From SAR324 cluster bacterium (GTDB taxonomy: Bacteria > SAR324 > NAC60-12), in NCBI GenBank assembly GCA_028281495.1, contig JANQJU010000077.1:50565-114564 (forward strand): a stretch of DNA of 64,000 nt, in the 5' to 3' direction. Positions within the stretch are counted from its first letter, which is position 1; each line of letters starts with the position of its first letter. This document shows, piece by piece, positions 26,166-35,211 of the stretch. The notes beneath the pieces are model-generated. The model saw only the letters and a program-made list of their open reading frames with translations, did no database searches and was not told the origin of the DNA. The position numbers were made by a program, and so were the translations under genes.

Positions 26166-26675
26166 ATGTGTCATCTACACTTTGCAAAAAAAATTATACT
26201 TTTGTTGGGAAATGTCATTGCTTGGGGTATTCTTTCTTCGGCTTGGGCCTACTGTGATCAAGGACAATATTTTGGGGTTACCAATGAAAACCCCATGCTA
26301 TCAACGATAGATGTCTCCCTTTCTCCCATGTATAGCTCGACGACCACTTCAGGCACATCGGGCTGCCCCAACTGGAAATTGTCGTTCCATATCAAAAAAT
26401 CTCGTCAACAATTGATTGTAAGTCAGCATGAACGTATCTTAGAAGAAACGGCTCAAGGGGGGGGACTGTCCGTGGAAGCATTGGCCCATTTGATGGGTTG
26501 TGACCCAATCGATTATGCTGAGTTTACACAATTGTTAGTGGAACATTACCCGGTGCTCGTTACACAGCTGTCTAAACCTCTACAACCAGAAGAAACCCAA
26601 GCGTTTCTAAAAGACTTGAAATCTTGGCTAGACCAACATCCTCGTTTGAAGCATCAATGCGTGGATGTCGGGTGA
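26166..26675 (+). CDS. Secreted DUF3015-like protein A
   Basis: The start is set at ATG 26166 after GAGAGAAGG, giving a signal peptide (KKIILLLGNVIAWGILSSAW, then AYC). The mature part has the TTTSGTSGCPNW motif, a QHERILEETAQGGG segment and the LAHLMGCDP motif, which match the DUF3015 family (small periplasmic proteins of unknown function). It has about 169 residues with several conserved cysteines. A paralogue follows directly, so the two are likely co-transcribed. Confidence 0.75.
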   Translation: MCHLHFAKKIILLLGNVIAWGILSSAWAYCDQGQYFGVTNENPMLSTIDVSLSPMYSSTTTSGTSGCPNWKLSFHIKKSRQQLIVSQHERILEETAQGGGLSVEALAHLMGCDPIDYAEFTQLLVEHYPVLVTQLSKPLQPEETQAFLKDLKSWLDQHPRLKHQCVDVG

Positions 26676-26712
26676 CAGCAGTAGATCGCAAAAAACAAAT
26701 CAAGAGGTGGTA

Positions 26713-27204
26713 ATGGCAATTATACGAATATGCCTTGTTTTAGGAATAATCGGGCTATGCAGTGTAGGGACGGTATGGGCTTGTCATACCGGAGGGCCAA
26801 TGGGGTTTGCATCCGGCGATGCTGGCATGTTGTCGATCGATATCACTTATTCACCCACCCTCACCTTCGCCAGTACATCAGGAACCTCTGGTTGCAAGAA
26901 TTGGGATTTTGCCCAGCATCGAAAAGCATCTCAGCAAAAATATGTTCTTGTGAAATGGGAGCAACTTTCCGAAGAAGCGGCTCGTGGAGAAGGTCCACAT
27001 CTCGAAGCATTTCTTCAAATCATGGGGTGCGATTCTCAGTACTATCCAACATTTGCGGACGTTCTCAGTCAACATTATTCCAGTCTATTTTTTATGTCTT
27101 CTGAACAGTCTTCTACACAAAGATCACAACAGTTTTTATCCCACGTAGAACGTCTAATTGCCGACCAAGAAACCTTGCGTGAGGTTTGTGTCTCTGCATC
27201 TTAA
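26713..27204 (+). CDS. Secreted DUF3015-like protein B
   Basis: Paralogue of the preceding gene, with 163 residues from ATG 26713 (AGAGGTGG upstream). The signal peptide is IIRICLVLGIIGLCSVGTVW, then AC. It shares the pattern TFASTSGTSGCKNWDF, VLVKWEQLSEEAARGEGPHL and LQIMGCDSQYY with its neighbour. The two arose by tandem duplication. The function of the family is not known. Envelope location is inferred from the signal peptide. Confidence 0.78.
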   Translation: MAIIRICLVLGIIGLCSVGTVWACHTGGPMGFASGDAGMLSIDITYSPTLTFASTSGTSGCKNWDFAQHRKASQQKYVLVKWEQLSEEAARGEGPHLEAFLQIMGCDSQYYPTFADVLSQHYSSLFFMSSEQSSTQRSQQFLSHVERLIADQETLREVCVSAS

Positions 27205-27237
27205 ATCACTTGACCCCGCCCTATTTTTCTTGAAAGA

Positions 27238-27253
27238 TGTGATAGATATCACG
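27238..27253. promoter_or_regulatory. CRP-like site
   Basis: TGTGA-TAGATA-TCACG matches the CRP half-sites TGTGA N6 TCACA at nine of ten positions. It lies 166 bp before the resolvase-like gene. A class III cyclase is encoded in the window, but no CRP-family regulator is seen, so this remains a pattern match. Confidence 0.3.
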
Positions 27254-27418
27254 ACTAAGCAAACACAGTGACACCACTTGAAAAATTCATAATTTTATAT
27301 TCATTTTGCTGATGTCATAAAAATACTCTTTTGGCTTGTCTCATGGAGGAGTTGAGGATACAAAATGCAATCTGTTCGCAGCGTTAATTAACAGGGAACC
27401 TCAAGTTCGAGAGGGTAG

Positions 27419-28129
27419 ATGAAAATTTATGGATATATACGGCTAAATACTCGCAGGAAGCAGCCCAAAAATTTTAGTCTGCAACGACAAGAAGCCATCA
27501 TCCGGAAATATGCAAACGAACATGAATTGCATTTGGATGAGATTCTCAGCGATTTAGGAAGCACGAGTGTCTCTCTGAATCTTCCAAACTTACAAAAATT
27601 GATGCAAATGGCGGAAGATAAAGAAATCGATGCTTTGATTATTGCTCGGCTAGATCGCCTCACCCGAAGCATTCGCCCCATGCATCAATTCATTCAAAAA
27701 GTATGTCTAAAACATAAGGTGCGTTTGATTTCCGTCGAAGAGGGCCTAGATTCAGCTTCCGACAGTGGACAAATGACATTAAATATTATTGATATCATTG
27801 CAAAGTGGGATTCCAAAATGATCTCCGACCGTACCAAAGAACTTGTGGAACGAAAACGTGACATGGGAGAGCGTGTTGGTCATGCCCCCTTTGGATTTGT
27901 TTACAAAAATAAAAAACTCGTTCCCTTCCCTAAAGAATTGAAAACGGTTTACCTGATTCGAGAAAAGCGCGACAGTGAATCGCTGAGCTATCATAAGATT
28001 GCAAAACTCCTCAACGAAAGCCGAATTCCCTCCAAACGCGGAGGTCGCTGGTATGCAGAAACCATCAAAACAATTTATGAAAATCCTCTCTACAATGATA
28101 CTGAATTGATGAAGCTAGCTAAGTTATAA
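27419..28129 (+). CDS. Serine-recombinase-like protein lacking the catalytic serine
   Basis: 236 residues with a resolvase N-terminal fold: MKIYGYIRLNTRRKQ, SLQRQEAIIRKYANEHELHL, DALIIARLDRLTRSIRPMHQ, ILSDLGSTS. A short recombinase/DNA-binding region follows (RVGHAPFGFVYKNKK, HKIAKLLNESRIPSKRGGRW, ETIKTIYENPLY). In the normal motif Y.RVST the serine attacks DNA. Here the motif is YIRLNT, with Asn10 at that place, while the helper arginines (RLDRLTRS) are kept. Strand exchange by the usual route should be impossible. It may be a DNA-binding regulator or an inactivated invertase. The ribosome site (GAGAGGG) and intact length argue for a used gene. It has no partner gene. Confidence 0.75.
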   Translation: MKIYGYIRLNTRRKQPKNFSLQRQEAIIRKYANEHELHLDEILSDLGSTSVSLNLPNLQKLMQMAEDKEIDALIIARLDRLTRSIRPMHQFIQKVCLKHKVRLISVEEGLDSASDSGQMTLNIIDIIAKWDSKMISDRTKELVERKRDMGERVGHAPFGFVYKNKKLVPFPKELKTVYLIREKRDSESLSYHKIAKLLNESRIPSKRGGRWYAETIKTIYENPLYNDTELMKLAKL

Positions 28130-28235
28130 TCGCCGATTAAACTGCCTCCTCACCTCTCCTGCACTTGTACCAATCATTACACACCAATTCAATGGGCCCC
28201 ACTCTTACTTTGACCTCATTTTAAAAGGTTATTAA

Positions 28236-28988
28236 ATGCAAACTCTATTTGTTTCCGATATCGACAACACATTGACTGGTGATGAAAAAGCCCTTCAAGA
28301 GTTGGGCACGCTGTTGAAAACCCAAAGAGAGAGTCAAGAAATGTTATTCATTTTGTGTACAGGTCGATCTTTGTCTGCTGTATTGGAAGGTTGTCAAACT
28401 GAGGGATTGCCAGAGGCTGATGTCTTGATTTGTCACGTAGGCACAGAGATTTATTTGCCACCGTTTCATGTGGGTATGCAGCCATTGGTGGGCTGGCAGA
28501 ATTGGCTCAGGTCCCAATTTTCCTACCGTTTGGCAGAATATCTTGTTGAGGATTTAGAAGGTTGGATTCCGCAACCTTCTTCCAATCAGACTGAAATCAA
28601 ATTGAGTGGTTATGTAGAAGGTCCTAGTGCTGAGGCAACGGTTGCCGAAATTCATCGGCGTGCAAAAGAAGCTACGGAAGATTATCTCATCGTGTGGTCA
28701 CATCAAAAGTATCTAGATATTCTTCCGGCAGAAGCAGGAAAAGGAAAAGCGATTCAGTATGTGAAGCAACATTTGGGATTAACGCCAACTCAGGTGATTG
28801 TGGCCGGAGATAGTGGGAACGATAATTCGATGTTTGAGCACGGATTTCAAGGTATCGTAGTCGCGAATGCCCAACCAGAATTGAAGGAATGGGTTGCCCA
28901 ACTTGTGGATCAACCCATTTATATTACTCAGCAACCTGCGGCGGCTGGTGTTCAAGAGGGATTGCGTTATTTCGGAGGGTTGCCCTAA
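28236..28988 (+). CDS. Sucrose-phosphate-phosphatase-like HAD-IIB hydrolase
   Basis: 250 residues. The HAD motif I is FVSDIDNTLTGD (nucleophile Asp8, acid/base Asp10), motif II is ILCTGRSL, motif III lies around GKGKAIQYVKQHLG, and motif IV is VAGDSGNDNSMF. The cap domain and the DILPAEAGKG segment are like those of sucrose-6-phosphate phosphatase (HAD subclass IIB). It would remove phosphate from a sugar phosphate such as sucrose-6-phosphate, but other sugar-phosphate substrates are possible and no sucrose-phosphate synthase is nearby. Soluble, single gene. Confidence 0.75.
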   Translation: MQTLFVSDIDNTLTGDEKALQELGTLLKTQRESQEMLFILCTGRSLSAVLEGCQTEGLPEADVLICHVGTEIYLPPFHVGMQPLVGWQNWLRSQFSYRLAEYLVEDLEGWIPQPSSNQTEIKLSGYVEGPSAEATVAEIHRRAKEATEDYLIVWSHQKYLDILPAEAGKGKAIQYVKQHLGLTPTQVIVAGDSGNDNSMFEHGFQGIVVANAQPELKEWVAQLVDQPIYITQQPAAAGVQEGLRYFGGLP

Positions 28989-28997
28989 GAGGAATGT

Positions 28998-29402
28998 TCA
29001 CGCTCCACCAGGATTTCTGCGTGCAAAGGCGTCTTGGATTTTCTTGATGATTTGTTTGAGATCAAAGGGCTTAATGATATATCCATCTACTCCAGCTTTT
29101 CCTGCCTTCACGATCATTTCTTTCGTATCTGCTGCCGTGATCACTAAGATGGGAACATGGTTGTATTTTTGATTCGCTCGTACCATGCGAGTGAATTGCA
29201 ACCCGTCCATTGCTGGCATATTCAAATCAGTCAGAACTAAACCCACCGCCGTGTTATTCATAGTCATCCAGGCCTTCTGGCCATTTTCTGCTTCTCGGAT
29301 GTTGGTGAATCCTATTTTTTTGACAATCGTGACTAAGATTCTTCGCAAATTCGGATCGTCTTCTGCTACTAAAACGATGGTATTTTTATCAACATTGCTC
29401 AT
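28998..29402 (-). CDS. CheY-like single-domain response regulator
   Basis: 134 residues, receiver domain only: VLVAEDDPNLRRIL, phospho-acceptor Asp59 in LVLTDLNMPAMDGLQF, and Lys in GYIIKPFDLKQI. It has no output domain, so it likely acts by protein contact, as CheY does, or as a phosphorelay shuttle. It sits 19 bases after the kinase gene on the same strand, with a GGGAG ribosome site, so it is the probable partner of that kinase. Confidence 0.93.
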   Translation of the reverse strand: MSNVDKNTIVLVAEDDPNLRRILVTIVKKIGFTNIREAENGQKAWMTMNNTAVGLVLTDLNMPAMDGLQFTRMVRANQKYNHVPILVITAADTKEMIVKAGKAGVDGYIIKPFDLKQIIKKIQDAFARRNPGGA

Positions 29403-29421
29403 AAAAAATTTCTCCCTTCAC

Positions 29422-31158
29422 TCAATTCGCTCGCATTGTAGGAATCGTGAAATGGAATTGACTACCGTGTCCTACCTCACTTTCAACCCAAATCTTGCCT
29501 CCATGTTCTTCTACCAGATTTTTACAAATTGCCAATCCTAAACCCGTCCCTTTCTCGCCCTTCGTGCCCACCTTTCGCTCTTTAACTTGCTCGTATTTGT
29601 TAAAGACCTTTGTGAGGTCTTCTGACTTAATCCCCACCCCACTGTCATGTACAGTAATTTTTAGATAATCCTCTTCCATGCCAGCAAGGATTGCAATAGT
29701 TCCATGTTCCGGTGTGAATTTGATAGCATTCCCAATGAGGTTATTCAAAACTTGTTTGACCTTAGGGAGGTCTATGGCAACTACAGGCAGTGGATCTTGA
29801 AATTTCAAGAGCAATTCAATGCCTTTGCCTTTGGCTAAAATTTCATAGTAACTGCGCAATTCTTGAAAACTTTGTTTGAGCACGTCAGGATTCAGTTCGA
29901 CCAATTCTAAGTCAGATTGACCTGATTCGATTTTGGCGATATCCAACAAATCGCTAATCATGGCAAGATTGTCTTCGCACAACCCTAGTACTGGATGAAG
30001 TAACTCCTGCACATCTTCTTCGACTTCATAGTATTCCAAGATCGTATTGACAGCGAGCTGGATGCCACTCAATGGGGAACGTAAGTCATGGGATGCGATT
30101 GCCAAAAAGTCATCTTTCAAGCGATGCAATTTTTCCAGTTTTTGTTTGGATTCCGAAAGCTCACGAGACGTTTCCATTAAATTGGAGCTAATGTCTTGTT
30201 GTATATCCAGTAGATGCTTCAGTTCTTCATTTAAGCCTTCCAATTTTTGATTGCTCTCCTCCAGCTCTTTCTCCTGCATCAACACTTTTTGATGATTGAG
30301 TGCATATCCCAACCTCGATATGACATGGCCACATAAGACCAATAAGTCTTTGAGTTCATAATTTTCAAAAAACGCATTCGAGAAGTTCGTAAAATTGACA
30401 ACCCCCAATTTCACCTCATCTGCTACCAAAGGCACCACCATTGCTAACCCTTTTCGAAGGTTATCGGAATCCGCATCGGTAGAAGATGTGTCGGAACTTT
30501 CAAAGAGCAGGTGACGATTTTGTTCAAGGGCTTGCCACATGAAGTTGTCTGGTTGGTATGGTACCGATTGAACAGGAAATTCGCGATAAGAGTGGACTCC
30601 CAACACCAGTGCTTGATTTTTCTTATCGAACCACCATACCGAACTCCAAGAAATCTTGAGCACATCGTTGGCAAAGTCGAGCATCTTTTGGCAGATTAGT
30701 TTTGGATCTAAGCTATTCAAATCGGCGTAAAAGGCTGCAAACTCTCGGGTTTTCCGTAAGCTTTTATCCTTTGCTTCTTCAGCCAGTTGCGTCACAAAAT
30801 AAGTGACAAGGCGGAAAAACAACTCTTCCGGTTGAAACGGAGAAACGAACAGTTCATTTGCTCCATAATAAAAAACATTGATGCGGTCTTCTAAAGAAAT
30901 GGAATCGGCTATGACGAAAATAGGAATCGATTTCCAGCGCGAATCATTGCGCAAATCTTTCATCCATTGCCCCTCATTCTGAGAGACGAGTTCCCACTTC
31001 ACGATGACCATGAAAACGGGTTCTTTTTCTAGCGTAGACTGAACTTGTTCGAGCGAATTTACAGCGATAGGGTTATAGGCAGGGTGTAAGGGGAAAAAAC
31101 TGTGAAGTCCCAATTGGGTTGAAGAATCGTCAACAATTAGAACCGGATACGAGATCAT
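29422..31158 (-). CDS. Hybrid kinase: degenerate receiver, GAF, HisKA-HATPase
   Basis: 578 residues, cytoplasmic. Residues 1-125 form a receiver-like domain (PVLIVDDSSTQ) in which the phospho-acceptor Asp is replaced by Lys54 (MVIVKWELVS), so it cannot be phosphorylated in the usual way. Residues about 140-285 look like a GAF sensor domain (LKISWSSVWWFDKK, MVVPLVADEVKLGVVNFTNF). A coiled coil (about 290-348) leads to HisKA with His357 (LAIASHDLRSPLSGI), then N-, G1- and G2-boxes (NNLIGNAIKFTPE, VHDSGVGIKSED, GTGLGLAICKNL). It forms an operon with the following CheY-like gene. Confidence 0.9.
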   Translation of the reverse strand: MISYPVLIVDDSSTQLGLHSFFPLHPAYNPIAVNSLEQVQSTLEKEPVFMVIVKWELVSQNEGQWMKDLRNDSRWKSIPIFVIADSISLEDRINVFYYGANELFVSPFQPEELFFRLVTYFVTQLAEEAKDKSLRKTREFAAFYADLNSLDPKLICQKMLDFANDVLKISWSSVWWFDKKNQALVLGVHSYREFPVQSVPYQPDNFMWQALEQNRHLLFESSDTSSTDADSDNLRKGLAMVVPLVADEVKLGVVNFTNFSNAFFENYELKDLLVLCGHVISRLGYALNHQKVLMQEKELEESNQKLEGLNEELKHLLDIQQDISSNLMETSRELSESKQKLEKLHRLKDDFLAIASHDLRSPLSGIQLAVNTILEYYEVEEDVQELLHPVLGLCEDNLAMISDLLDIAKIESGQSDLELVELNPDVLKQSFQELRSYYEILAKGKGIELLLKFQDPLPVVAIDLPKVKQVLNNLIGNAIKFTPEHGTIAILAGMEEDYLKITVHDSGVGIKSEDLTKVFNKYEQVKERKVGTKGEKGTGLGLAICKNLVEEHGGKIWVESEVGHGSQFHFTIPTMRAN

Positions 31159-31370
31159 ACAAAAAACTCAAATAATAGACATACTTAGAGGGCATTCCAA
31201 TAACGAAGGGAACTCAAAGTAATGAGGAACAGAAAAAAAGGCAAACTAAAGTCAAACTTAGAGACAGTCGTTAATTCTAGATAATTGTAAGAATCCGAAA
31301 TAGGATTCGACGCCTGTGACGAATGGGCTTCCGTCCATCCTGTTTTCAATTTCAGAGAAGGAGAAAGAGT

Positions 31371-32363
31371 ATGTGGATTCAATCAGTTGGGATCAAGTTT
31401 AGTATCTGTAGTTTCATCTTAGTGAATTTATTGGTGATAAGCGCATGTGCGGCTCCTATTGGATATCAGGCTGTCCCTCGTGATGCTTTTCCGGTGTTTG
31501 ATAATCCGAAGATGCTCACTGCCGAAGAAGCCGAAAAACAGAAAGCCATTTTTGACCGTGATGCCATCATTGGCGTGGCGATGGGAGATGTCGCCAAAGC
31601 CTATCCTATCACGGTCATGGGGGTGCATGAATTGGGAAATGATATGCTCGGAGACACTCCGATTGCAGTAAGTTGGTGACCGCTATGCCAAACGGCCATC
31701 GTGTATGACCGCAGATTGAATGGAGAAGTTTTGAGTTTTGGACATGCTGGAATTTTATATAAGCAATCGTTTGTGATGTATGATCGAAAAACCGAATCCT
31801 TGTGGGTGCATGTTACGGGCAAGGCAGAAGTCGGACCCCGCAAAGGGGATCAATTGGCTTTCATTCCCTCGACAGTCACGACTTGGGCACAGTGGAAAGC
31901 TTCCTACCCGAATACTCTCGTGCTACCCGGCTATCGCCGAGGCGGATTCATGGGAACGTATCGTGGTGTGTCTTCAGGGCGCGGGCTGGGCTTGTCCGTG
32001 TTGGTTCGTTTCAAGGCCAAATTGTATCCTTATGCTGCACTGAAAAAAAATCCATTGGTGAATGATCAGTTCAACGGAGAAGACGTACTGGTGTTCTATT
32101 CGGAAAAAGCGGGTACCGCGACCGCTTGGGGTCGAGAATTGGATGGAAAGTCACTGAAGTTTCAAGTCTCCAATCGAACGGATGAGCAAGGCAATCGTCT
32201 ATTGCGTGATGAACAGACACAAAGCTTGTGGTCGTGGCTCACTGGAAAAGCAGTTGAAGGACCAATGAAAGGCCAGCTGTTGAAGCAATTGTCTTATAAT
32301 CCGATTCTCAACAATCGGTTTAAAGGATTTTACCCAGATGGGCCTATTTTTGGACAACGTTAA
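31371..32363 (+). CDS. DUF3179 lipoprotein, candidate selenoprotein (TGA at codon 103)
   Basis: One frame runs from ATG 31371 (AGAAGGAGAAAGAGT upstream) to 32363, interrupted only by TGA 31677-31679. A lipoprotein signal ends at LVISAC. The family block around the TGA reads PIAVSW-TGA-PLCQTAIVYDRR. DUF3179 proteins as I know them have CPLC here, so the TGA replaces the first Cys of a CxxC pair, giving UxxC. Further family sequence follows in frame (VMYDRKTESLWVHVTG, WAQWKASYPNTLVLPGY), with no other stop in 330 codons. A hairpin with a G in its apical loop starts 14 bases after the TGA. I read this as a selenocysteine protein. The alternatives are a recent nonsense mutation or sequencing error (TGC or TGT to TGA). 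The role of DUF3179 is unknown; a membrane-anchored redox protein is an inference. Its end overlaps the convergent TonB receptor gene by 4 bases. Confidence 0.7.
31693..31711 (+). promoter_or_regulatory. Candidate bacterial SECIS hairpin
   Basis: CGG C CAT, loop CGTGT, ATG A CCG forms a 6-bp stem broken by one C-A mismatch. The loop G (31701) lies 22 bases after the TGA. Bacterial SECIS elements have a short stem with G in the first two loop positions, about 16-37 bases after the UGA. The match is good but short, and the coding constraint of the motif may shape it. Confidence 0.5.
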
Positions 32364-34582
32364 AATCCAACACGAAGCCCACCTACGATTTCTCTTCCTC
32401 GTTCCGGTAAGTTATTGCGTCCCAAGATAGGAGAAACGTATTTGGCATCACTCAAATTGCGCACCCCCACAAAACCATCGACACGATCAAAAAGTGGGGG
32501 GCGTATCACCGCATGCAGATTCGCTACAGTGTAAGAAGCAACATCTTCTGATTGGAATGGGGTCGTTTTGGTATTGCCTCGAAACGAAATAGACAAATTC
32601 AAATTCAACCATTCTCTATAAGGTCGATTGTAGATCAGATTGAACATCGGGTTAGGAATAAGGAAATTTTCCAGATCCTTCACTTCTTGTTCTCTGAAAT
32701 CCATTTCCATTTCCACCACCGAGTAGTTTAGAGAAAGGTAATGTTGTGGCCGGAATTCCACTCGGAACTCTAGTTCCAGTCCTGCTGTTCGTAGATCAAT
32801 CACATTTTCAAGAGATTCCAGCAATTCAATCTCCTCATCTTCGTCATCTTCGTTATCTTCGTCTTCGTTGAAAATCATGTCAAAGACCCAGCTTCGATAA
32901 GCATTGGCCTTGAACTTATAAACTTTTGAAATTCCATACAAATAAGCTAACTCGACGACTTGGGTTTTTTCAGGTTTCAAACGATTTTCAACCACCTGAT
33001 TTTGGTCTCGTGAAAGTGTGAATCGCTCCTGAAATGCAGGAGCACGAAAGGCACTGCCATAAAGCAATTTGACCACTTGTTGTTCTGTGGCACGATAAAC
33101 CAAACCCGCACGCGGATTGAACGTGTTTCCGAAATCGCTGTAATCGTCATACCGTGCTCCCAAATATACCGAGAACTCCGAGTTGACTTGATAGTTGTCT
33201 TGCACATAGATTCCACGGATATGGCGCTGTTTATCGCGAGCTACAGTCACTTTCTGCAAACTATCAGATTGGGCTAATACATTGTTACCCATCACAACAC
33301 GCTGCTCGGAATCACTAGTGAGTGAATTTTCTACTAATGTTTCAGTGATTCCAGTGAACCCAATTTCTAAGACATGATTGGAGGAGAACCGGTGCAGCCA
33401 TTGTAAGTTGGCTGAAATCCGAACGTCATCCGCGACAACCCCCCCGAAAATCGCTTCTGGAAACGATTGAGCGACTGAATTAAAGTCATTTTCTGGTAAA
33501 TCCGGCAAGGATGTGCGCAAATCCCTCCGCTCAAATTGTACCCCTGAAAATTCAGAGATGAAGCGGCCATATTGCAATTCCGCTAACAACGAACCTGAAG
33601 GCAGAGACCACTCATAACCAAAGTTTGCCAAAGTGGTGGTCCCTCGGCTGAAGAGACGTTCATTCTCTTCAGGGTTGGCTCGTCCTCCTAAAACAAATGG
33701 ATCGGTTTCATGCTCATAATGATAAAAATTAAAAAAAGTGTTTTTGTACCGTAAATTCACAGCCACATCTTTCGCTTCACGCCCATCACGCACCCGGCTG
33801 GTGTTTCCATCAGCTTTGACCAATTCATGTTGTTGCCCATCGTCATCGGAAAACGAACCCTGGATAGAATAGGTCCAATTTTTGTTTTTGTTGCCAAGAG
33901 TAATACTATGCGAAAATCCTTCGTGACTGTGGCCGCTTGTGATTGTTTCTCCTCCTCTCAAATCGTTGCCATCTTTGGTGATAATATTCACGACACCGGT
34001 AAACGCACTGGTCCCATAGCGTGCCGAACCTGGTCCTCGAATCACTTCGATTCGTTTTACAGAATACAACGGAATGGCTGGCAAGGTTCGATTGATTCCA
34101 CCCGATTGGGCATCATTGAGGCGCTGCCCATTGAGCAGAAACAAGATATGCTTGGTCTCCCCTGTGAATACTCCACGCATTAAAAAGGTTTCTGCATGCA
34201 CCGTCCCTTCTACCGTGACTGGTGAGGCGTGCTTGGTGTGAACACCAGGAACTAAGTTGAGCGCTTCTCCCAAAGTTCGTGCTCCCGACCAGCGGATTTC
34301 ATCCTGAGTGATGATGGTCACAATGTTGGGCACTTCAGCCACCGTCTGAGCCTGACGTGAATTGATGGTGACCAATTCGGTGCTCAATAGATCTTCTAAG
34401 TCTTCCGAAAAAAAATCATCTAACCGATCCATTTTTTCATGAAATTTGCCATGGAAAGAAGGTTCTGATGATTCTTCAACCTCTTCTTCAGTCCCAGAAG
34501 GAGGAGAAACTGGAGGCGTTTGCCCAGATAGCACCAACGGAATGCAGAGAATGCAGAGAACTAAAAGAAAAGGTCGGAACAT
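32360..34582 (-). CDS. TonB-dependent outer-membrane receptor
   Basis: The frame opens at a TTG (34600) that overlaps the YfiR stop, but ATG 34582 has AAGGA 7 bases upstream and begins a signal peptide (FRPFLLVLCILCIPLVLSG). The protein has 740 residues. The plug domain shows VPNIVTIITQDEIRWSGART, LNLVPGVHTK and IEVIRGPGSARYGTSAFTGV with VNIITK. The barrel then runs to a C-terminal ERGREIVGGLRVGF. The ligand is unknown. It is the last gene of the operon with the cyclase and the YfiR-like protein, which is unusual for a simple nutrient receptor and suggests a sensory link. Confidence 0.93.
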   Translation of the reverse strand: MFRPFLLVLCILCIPLVLSGQTPPVSPPSGTEEEVEESSEPSFHGKFHEKMDRLDDFFSEDLEDLLSTELVTINSRQAQTVAEVPNIVTIITQDEIRWSGARTLGEALNLVPGVHTKHASPVTVEGTVHAETFLMRGVFTGETKHILFLLNGQRLNDAQSGGINRTLPAIPLYSVKRIEVIRGPGSARYGTSAFTGVVNIITKDGNDLRGGETITSGHSHEGFSHSITLGNKNKNWTYSIQGSFSDDDGQQHELVKADGNTSRVRDGREAKDVAVNLRYKNTFFNFYHYEHETDPFVLGGRANPEENERLFSRGTTTLANFGYEWSLPSGSLLAELQYGRFISEFSGVQFERRDLRTSLPDLPENDFNSVAQSFPEAIFGGVVADDVRISANLQWLHRFSSNHVLEIGFTGITETLVENSLTSDSEQRVVMGNNVLAQSDSLQKVTVARDKQRHIRGIYVQDNYQVNSEFSVYLGARYDDYSDFGNTFNPRAGLVYRATEQQVVKLLYGSAFRAPAFQERFTLSRDQNQVVENRLKPEKTQVVELAYLYGISKVYKFKANAYRSWVFDMIFNEDEDNEDDEDEEIELLESLENVIDLRTAGLELEFRVEFRPQHYLSLNYSVVEMEMDFREQEVKDLENFLIPNPMFNLIYNRPYREWLNLNLSISFRGNTKTTPFQSEDVASYTVANLHAVIRPPLFDRVDGFVGVRNLSDAKYVSPILGRNNLPERGREIVGGLRVGF

Positions 34583-34596
34583 GAGAATCCTTTGTA

Positions 34597-35211
34597 TCAA
34601 TTCACTACCTTGACGAGCCGAAGGAAGTTGGCATGGAAGTCGGTTCCACCCGATTGGGCAGTCGTCCGGTTGTATAGAAATTCAGGGCGTGATCCATTGT
34701 TGGCTACCCCCAAATGGACGCCATCATAGACATAATCGGAGACACCGGTTGTGGTGAGGATTTGGAGTTCTTGGCTGATGTTTAGGATGGTTGTGAGATT
34801 TTCACTGTTGCCTGGCGCGACATAATACACGTTGATGCTACGGGACGTTGTGAGCTTTTTAAGCATAGAAGCATTTTCGTAAACCAGAGGGAAGACTTCT
34901 ACTGCATATTTGCGCACTTGCAATGAGGCGTTGCCAAACAGATTCTGAATATCCCGCACAATGGTTTCTGATCCGGCTTCTTTCGAATAGATCAAACCGA
35001 CTCGCAAGGTGTTGGGATCTTTTTGGCGTTGTGCTCGATTGTAAGTGGCGGCCTTGATCAAAAGTTTGAACTGCAACTGCAATGGCAGATCCATGGTTTC
35101 CACGGCACGCGCCGAAGAAACGCCACCCAATGGTAAACAAAAGAAGAGCAACCCCCCTAAACAGACCCCGCGGATCCAGTGTTTTAAAGAAAGAAGGAAA
35201 TGGGAGATCAT
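34597..35211 (-). CDS. YfiR-like periplasmic protein (DUF4154)
   Basis: 204 residues with a signal peptide (GVCLGGLLFFCLPLGGVSSA, then RA). The mature part fits the YfiR/DUF4154 family: QFKLLIKAATYNRAQRQKDP, TLRVGLIYSK, the pattern VYYVAPGNSENLTTILNISQ, and ILTTTGVSDYVYDGVHLGV ending near FLRLVKVVN. In Pseudomonas, YfiR is a periplasmic inhibitor of the CHASE8-HAMP-GGDEF enzyme YfiN. Here the upstream gene carries a CHASE8-like domain and overlaps by ATGA, so this protein probably controls that cyclase from the periplasm (inference). Confidence 0.8.
   Translation of the reverse strand: MISHFLLSLKHWIRGVCLGGLLFFCLPLGGVSSARAVETMDLPLQLQFKLLIKAATYNRAQRQKDPNTLRVGLIYSKEAGSETIVRDIQNLFGNASLQVRKYAVEVFPLVYENASMLKKLTTSRSINVYYVAPGNSENLTTILNISQELQILTTTGVSDYVYDGVHLGVANNGSRPEFLYNRTTAQSGGTDFHANFLRLVKVVN

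Noticed and set aside
34582..34600. TTG start of the TonB receptor overlapping the YfiR stop
   Set aside because: ATG 34582 has a good AAGGA site and begins a normal signal peptide.
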